Below, one piece after another: positions 58,503-64,000 of a stretch of DNA of 64,000 nt; the first letter of the stretch is position 1, and each line of letters begins with the position of its first letter. The notes below the pieces were generated by a model. It was not told the DNA's origin. It was given only the letters and a program-made list of their open reading frames with translations, and did not search any database. This DNA is from Temnothorax longispinosus (taxonomy: Eukaryota; Arthropoda; Insecta; Hymenoptera; Formicidae), in the NCBI RefSeq assembly GCF_030848805.1, contig NC_092366.1, forward strand, positions 9,046,496 to 9,110,495, read 5' to 3'. Position numbers and translations under genes: made by a program.

Positions 58503-59979
58503 ATTATACCTCAAAAAAACCTAAGTAACAAGTGGTAGACGTAATCTTTATATCTTAAAAAATCTCGAAGAAATCTAAGCAGTAGTATCTTTATTTCCGA
58601 AAAATTATAACCCAAGTGATACACATCACAAAATTATGTTACCTTATCAAAAGAAGAGTCGCGCTTCAAGTGATCTATTATTATAATTACAAAAAAGAAA
58701 TGATATCTTTTTAAATTACAGCGCCATTTACAGAGAGAACATATATATTACCTCAAAAAATAATTGTTGCACTACTTTGAAAAATCTTTACATTGTGTCA
58801 ATTAGAAAAGAATGTATGATAACAATTTTATAAGATTAAAAAATTTTATTTAAATTTAACAAGGGAATACAAGATATTTAAATACAAAGTTTACATGTGT
58901 ATTTTTTAGTGGTCACAAAGAATTACAGAGGTAACAGTACAAAATGAAAATATTTTATTAAAATATTTAATCCAACGAGGGAATACAATTTGTATTTAAA
59001 TACAAAGTTTATATATGTATTTTTCAATAGAATAAAAGATTTAATCACAAAGAATTAGAGAGGTAACAGTACAAAATAAAAATATTTTATTAAAATATAA
59101 TACATAAATTTTTCTTGTAAAAAAACTTGGCGCTGCTAGACCTCGAAATTTTAAATAAATAAGGACAACAATAAATAAAAATAATTCAGAGAAGAATGCG
59201 ATAAGAGTAATATTAAATGATTATCAGCGTGGATGTGCAAGTGAGTGATATGGGTCTGCGTGACGACGCGGACATTGGATAATGCGGCTTATAATTAAGT
59301 ATAGGATAAGTTTATTTATTTATTTAAAATTTCGAGGTCTAGCAGCGTCAAGTTTTTTTACAAGAAAAATTTATGTATTATATTTTAATAAAATATTTTT
59401 ATTTTGTACTGTTACCTCTGTAATTTTTTGTGATTAAATTTTTTATTCTATTGAAAAATACATATATAAACTTTGTATTTAAATACAAATTGTATTCCCT
59501 CGTTGGATTAAATATTTTAATAAAATATTTTTATTTTGTACTGTTACCTCTGTAATTCTTTGTGACCACTAAAATACACACATGTGTATGTAAACTTTGT
59601 ATTTAAATATCTTGTATTTCCTTGTTAAATTTAAATAAAATTTTTTAATTTTATAAAATTGTTATCATACATTTTTTTCTAATTGACACAATGTAAAGAT
59701 TTTTCAAAGTAGTGCAACAATTATTTTTTGAGGCAATATATATGTTCTCTCTGTAATTGGCGCTGTAATTTAAAGAGATATCATTTCTTTTTTGTAATTG
59801 TAATAATAGATCACTTGAAGCGCGACTCTTTTTTTTGATAAGGTAACATAATTTTGTGATGTGTATCACTTGGGTTATAATTTTTCGGAAATAAAGATAC
59901 TACTGCTTAGATTTTTTCGAGATTTTTCGAGATATAAAGATTACGTCTACCACTTGTTACTTAGATTTTTTCGAGGTAT
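58503..59979. repeat. 1.5 kb AT-rich palindrome (foldback-like element)
   Basis: The arms are about 660 bp. The left arm starts TTATACCTC and includes AAGTGGTAGACGTAATCTTT and AGCGCGACTC-type sequence; the right arm mirrors it to GAGGTATGAA. Each arm holds two diverged units of about 120 bases built on GAGGTAACAGTACAAAAT with AATACAAAGTTTA. The 155-base loop (59162-59318) is more GC-rich (TGGATGTGCAAGTGAGTGAT, CTGCGTGACGACGCGGACAT). No protein was recognised. Confidence 0.8.
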
Positions 59980-62465
59980 GAATAAATAAGAGATTTTTTT
60001 CCCGGGTTATGCGGTTTTAGACATGTATATGGTGCTGGGTAAGATTTTTTTTATAATGACTCGCTTTTTATTTTACAGATAAGTTAGAATAAAGAAGTTT
60101 TTTTCTTTTTGTAATCACGCGGCGTGACGTTGGCCCAATAAGTCTATTTTGTAATGAGCCGGCACTGGTTTCTGACATTCACCCGACATTAAGAAAAAAT
60201 TATATTTGTATATCCGATTCGAAACTTTATTACTCTTTTTAAACTAAATTTGTTTCTCAAGAATTTTTGAAAAATTATATATCTGCGCTGGTTATGATAC
60301 ATGTAGACTATATATAACACTTACATCAAATTAAGAAGTAGTCTACCACGTAAGACGGTTGGTTCACGATCCAGAGGTCCCGAGGTCTCGAGTTCGAATC
60401 CCATCAAGGTAAGTGTATTTTTCAAGTACGAGAAAATATTTATAATCATAGGTTGCATCTTAAAAAACAAATTTAGTTAAAAAGTAGTAATAAAATTTAA
60501 AAATAAATATAATTTTTTTTATGTCGGGTAAATTTCCTCATTAGAGAGTGTTTTAATTCTAGTATTTCCTTGTGGTCTACTGTACTCAAATAGATATAGA
60601 AATGTGTAGAATATCAGTATTAGTTGTAGTTTGCCGTAGTTTTATCGAAAAATTTATAGATCAAGATGCACTAAAAAAATAAAAAAATTTACAAAAGTGT
60701 TCTAATTCTAGCATTTTCATGTAGAATTTTGTAGTATTTTTTAAATTAATGTAGAATTTAATAGATTCTGGCAATTTTTCAAATATGTGTATAATATTAT
60801 TAAAAAACGTTTAAAAAATACACATAAAGTCAATATTTCTAAACGTTAATTTAATGTTCCTTGCTTACTGGATTGATTATTTATCATTTTTGTTTGATTA
60901 CACATGTGTAATATTTCTAAAATAAAAGTTTAAATTTAATAATTTTTTAGATTTTTAAGTGCAGATAGGTAAAAACTTAAAAAATGCAGCAATTTTAAAA
61001 GCCTAAAGATATAAGAATATAAAGTCTTAAGGGAAAATTGATACTAATTATACGTACGGGCGATATCCGGTTTAACTGCATGTTTCTTATATTTATTATG
61101 AGATAATGAATATGAAATTTAATACAAAAAATAAAATTTGTATTTTAAAAAATTTGAATCTTTTAATTAAATGTAACGCAGCATCTATTATAAACTATTT
61201 CAAGACTAACTTACTTTTAAATTTTGAATAGTAGGTATACGTTATTTCTTTGGATATTTACGCATATGCTATTTCATACATAGGTACCAGTCAGTTCATT
61301 CTGTATACATAAGTAATCTGTCACAAGAAAATAATCAATATCATTCTCAGTCAGATAATAATGAGTTCAAATTCTACAATTGTTAAGATTAGTTGCGTCG
61401 CTATATTATTATTCTAGATGTTGATTATTCTACCGCAGAAATGTTATTCTCTTTCAAAGAATAAAAGTCAAGGATCAATAGAGAACTATTGACAACTGCA
61501 AAGTCATTACATGATTTCGTAATTGTTAGTTAATACAGTAACGGAACTAGAAATTGCAATACTTAATATTCAAAGAATAAACTTCTAAGAAGAACAAGAA
61601 ATTGGTATACAATTTTTTATTTAAAAAAATCTAATTTTGCAACGTAATATTTTTTATTATTGTCTTTATTATTCCATTAAAAAGTTTTGGCAACCTTAAA
61701 AGTTTGTTTAATTTTATTAAGAAAGTAGGGAATAGAGAAGTTTTCAAAATTTACGTGAATATAAGTATTATTTTTACTATTTAAAATAGTGGAAAGACAA
61801 AAAAGAAAGTTGTACGGAAGGGTGAAAATCTCAAGTTTTGTCACTGAATACGTTACTGATTGTGAGTATATATATTTCAAGGAACGCAACTGGAAATTCT
61901 TTGTGGTTTTATATTCTCTCGTATACTAGGCGCTACTCTGCATCTTCGTGGAATATACGTGAGCTGTGATAAACATGTAAATCGCTTCTTAACAAGTATG
62001 TGATGTATAATATTTTGATAAGTGTATCACACATAGAAAGAATATTTTGATATTAATTTTAAGTTTGTAAATAACGAATATAGACATTGTTACAAACGTA
62101 GAATTTATCAACTTTTTATTAAAGAATTATATACTAAGCAAGAGAACGGTAGAATTAACTTTTTTATTCAAAGGAATTTTTAATTTACTTAACTTTAATT
62201 TTAGAAGATCTGAAATATTTGTGAAGATTATTCATGAATATGTTATTATTCGTATAAAACTTGTCTAGATTTCTAGATTTTATTGAAAGGACACTTACTG
62301 TTACTTAACATTTTTTTTATACGGACACACGTTAGCTTAAAAAATATATTTAGAGATAAAATACAAAAGAGTGTTAAGATAAGGTTATCGAAAAACGAAT
62401 GTTTATGGGGAATTATATATTTTAAAGATATATCTATGTAAGAATATATTAGTATAAAATATCTT

Positions 62466-62501
<36 letters not shown>

Positions 62502-62620
62502 AATTTTTCTTAATATGACAAGGATTGTTTTTTGAAGTTTAACCAACTCATTTTTACTCTTATCTCTATTCTAGTTTCCATTTTCGCTTATAGCGTACTA
62601 TGCATATATTATACTATATA
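59980..62620. other. AT-rich sequence, no gene seen
   Basis: It holds one weak tRNA-like fragment at 60355-60413, a stretch near 60700 related to the element at 33495 (CTAGCATTTTCATGTAGAAT), and a (TA)n microsatellite at 62468-62496. No exon was recognised. Confidence 0.4.
60355..60413 (+). repeat. Possible tRNA-derived (SINE-like) fragment
   Basis: GAGTTCGAATCCC matches the internal B box of RNA polymerase III promoters, and ACGGTTGGTTCACGATCC precedes it at about tRNA spacing. The arms do not fold into a proper T stem and no acceptor stem is seen. It is a decayed tRNA-derived fragment at best. Confidence 0.3.
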
Positions 62621-62626
62621 GCTCAA

Positions 62627-63321
62627 GGACGTTCTCCGGTGGCAGTTGTGTTCAACTCAGACGCACGGAGTAATGATATGGTTGACAACTACTTCCGTGC
62701 GCAAAAGTCTGAAACTCGTCTAGCCGCGCAGTTTTACTCGATCTGGCAAATTTTTGTTCTGTTTCCATTTCTCCAATACCAATCATAAATGAGTACGTCC
62801 TACTTGTCTATTGAGCATTCTAAAAGTAAATAATAATGGATCATAAAGAAAAAAGATTAAATAACTTGATTTAAATAACGTTGCCCATAAGATCTTGACG
62901 TTCTCTACTTAACCTATATGTCGCAGCGGTAGCAACGTTGTCAAGTCTCGCAGTGATCTCTCCCTCTCCCTGCTTCCGAGCAGACGAAAATTATGTCCGA
63001 TAGTGTTCTTTAGACGACTATTTCTCAAAAATAAATACCGCTTGCTATATCGAACTTTATTGTCATACGTTGCTAATAATATGAGGCATCTTATACTATT
63101 TTTTTCAAAAAAGTTTTAAGAAAACTGTACTTATTATTCATTAAAATGTCCGTGTCGAGAGAGCTCAACATAGGGATCCTGTGTTAAAAATCGGAACTTT
63201 GAAGCTGAATATCTCAAATTTTAGTACCGAAAGAGGCATTGAATAAAACGCCTACGTATAAAACGCGTTTAATTAAACATATACTGAAAGTTTAAGAAAA
63301 TTTCTAAGAAAACGATTTTGC
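62627..63321 (-). mobile_element. Inverted, truncated copy of the 54774 element
   Basis: Starting AGGACGTTCTCCGGTGGCAG, it is the reverse complement of 54774-55591 with only one copy of the 113-bp unit. It ends at AAAACGATTTTG, just short of the outer terminus, and has no TTAA there. The two copies bracket 7 kb. Confidence 0.8.
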
Positions 63322-63639
63322 GTAATTTTTGAGAATTTTTTTCAGGGGAACTATTGGAATTGACGGGTCGGGGTTTTTTGTAGTTAAAAATATACACTTT
63401 CAAGTATGTTTTAAATTTTTTTTATTAAAAAATGTTGCAAATTTACGGAGTACTGGGTCGTCTACGAAGTGCGGTAAAAAAAACGGTACCCAGCGGCGTT
63501 TCGTCAAAAATCATCTAAAACAAAAAAATCAAACAGGAAATGAAAATAGATACTATTATCTTTAGCGTATCGTAGCCGATTTTAAAAATACCGATTTTTT
63601 ACAAAATGGCTGGCGCTTCAACTCAACGTAGCGATTTTC

Positions 63640-64000
63640 AAGATTGTCTGTGCAGATCTGGTCATATATGTTTATATATTACTATGTATAACTATATATG
63701 GAGTGTAATCTGGTTTTTGACGGTTCAAATCAGACTATATCTGCTCAGATTGAACCAGATCTGTGATTGATCTTCATCAAAACAGTCCAGATCTGACTGT
63801 ATCTGTTTATTTAGATATAACCATATCTATACTCGAATATGATTCAAAATACACATTACATCTGACTATATCTGTCCAGATATAGGTCTAACTAAGGTTG
63901 TGTTTGATCGAAAACTGTTCAAGTCTGACGATATATCTGGTCATGTTTAAAACTGTAATAGATTAATGTTCGATGATATTCGTCTAATATAATATTTAAA
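63640..64000. repeat. CAGATCTGACTATATCTG-type repeats at window end
   Basis: Short palindromic variants such as CAGATCTGGTCATATATG, CAGACTATATCTGCTCAGAT and CCAGATCTGACTGTATCTG recur about six times at irregular spacing up to the window edge. Such clusters are usual in subterminal parts of DNA transposons; the element continues outside the window. Confidence 0.45.

Noticed and set aside
60355..60413. A functional tRNA gene
   Set aside because: A B-box match is present, but no proper T stem or acceptor stem forms.

Overview
This window is insect nuclear DNA: introns with GT..AG borders, AT-rich intergenic sequence, CpG-rich gene starts and dense DNA transposons. The gene families and the miniature transposons suggest a hymenopteran, perhaps an ant. 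That is an impression, not something the sequence proves.

The left half (1-32.4 kb) is genic. Four conserved genes lie there: the 3' part of E(bx)/NURF301 (BPTF; + strand, 1-9656), a complete HPS4-like BLOC-3 subunit gene (+, 14793-19709), a complete 4-hydroxyphenylpyruvate dioxygenase gene (+, 23394-28056), and a complete nuclear transport factor 2 gene (-, 31997 down to 28945) that converges on the dioxygenase. I rebuilt exon borders from splice signals, reading phase and family resemblance. NTF2 has two alternative last exons of equal length, each encoding its own version of the C-terminal beta strands. A 4.1 kb E(bx) intron between the linker exons and the PHD/bromodomain exons is filled with transposons. 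Reading into that intron meets a stop at once.

The right half (32.4-64 kb) holds no conserved host gene that I can see. From 32.4 to 34.75 kb there is a run of adjoining and nested inverted-repeat elements. From 39.6 to 51.3 kb lies one large composite: a P-element-like transposon with P-type terminal repeats, an 11-bp subterminal inverted repeat and an 8-bp target duplication. The middle of its THAP-domain transposase gene is replaced by a Ty1/copia retrotransposon (41034-45318), a 3 kb palindrome of two RAG1-like Transib transposase fragments (45335-48339), and an element with long terminal inverted repeats (48341-49796). A miniature element later split the right copy of the target duplication.

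Farther right are two inverted copies of a TTAA-flanked piggyBac-like element (54.8 and 62.6 kb), a 90-bp minisatellite that keeps a 30-codon peptide pattern and is split by another TTAA element, and a 1.5 kb AT-rich palindrome (58.5-60.0 kb).

The four host genes act in separate processes: chromatin remodelling, lysosome-related organelle biogenesis, tyrosine breakdown and nuclear import of Ran. Nothing suggests that they form a pathway.
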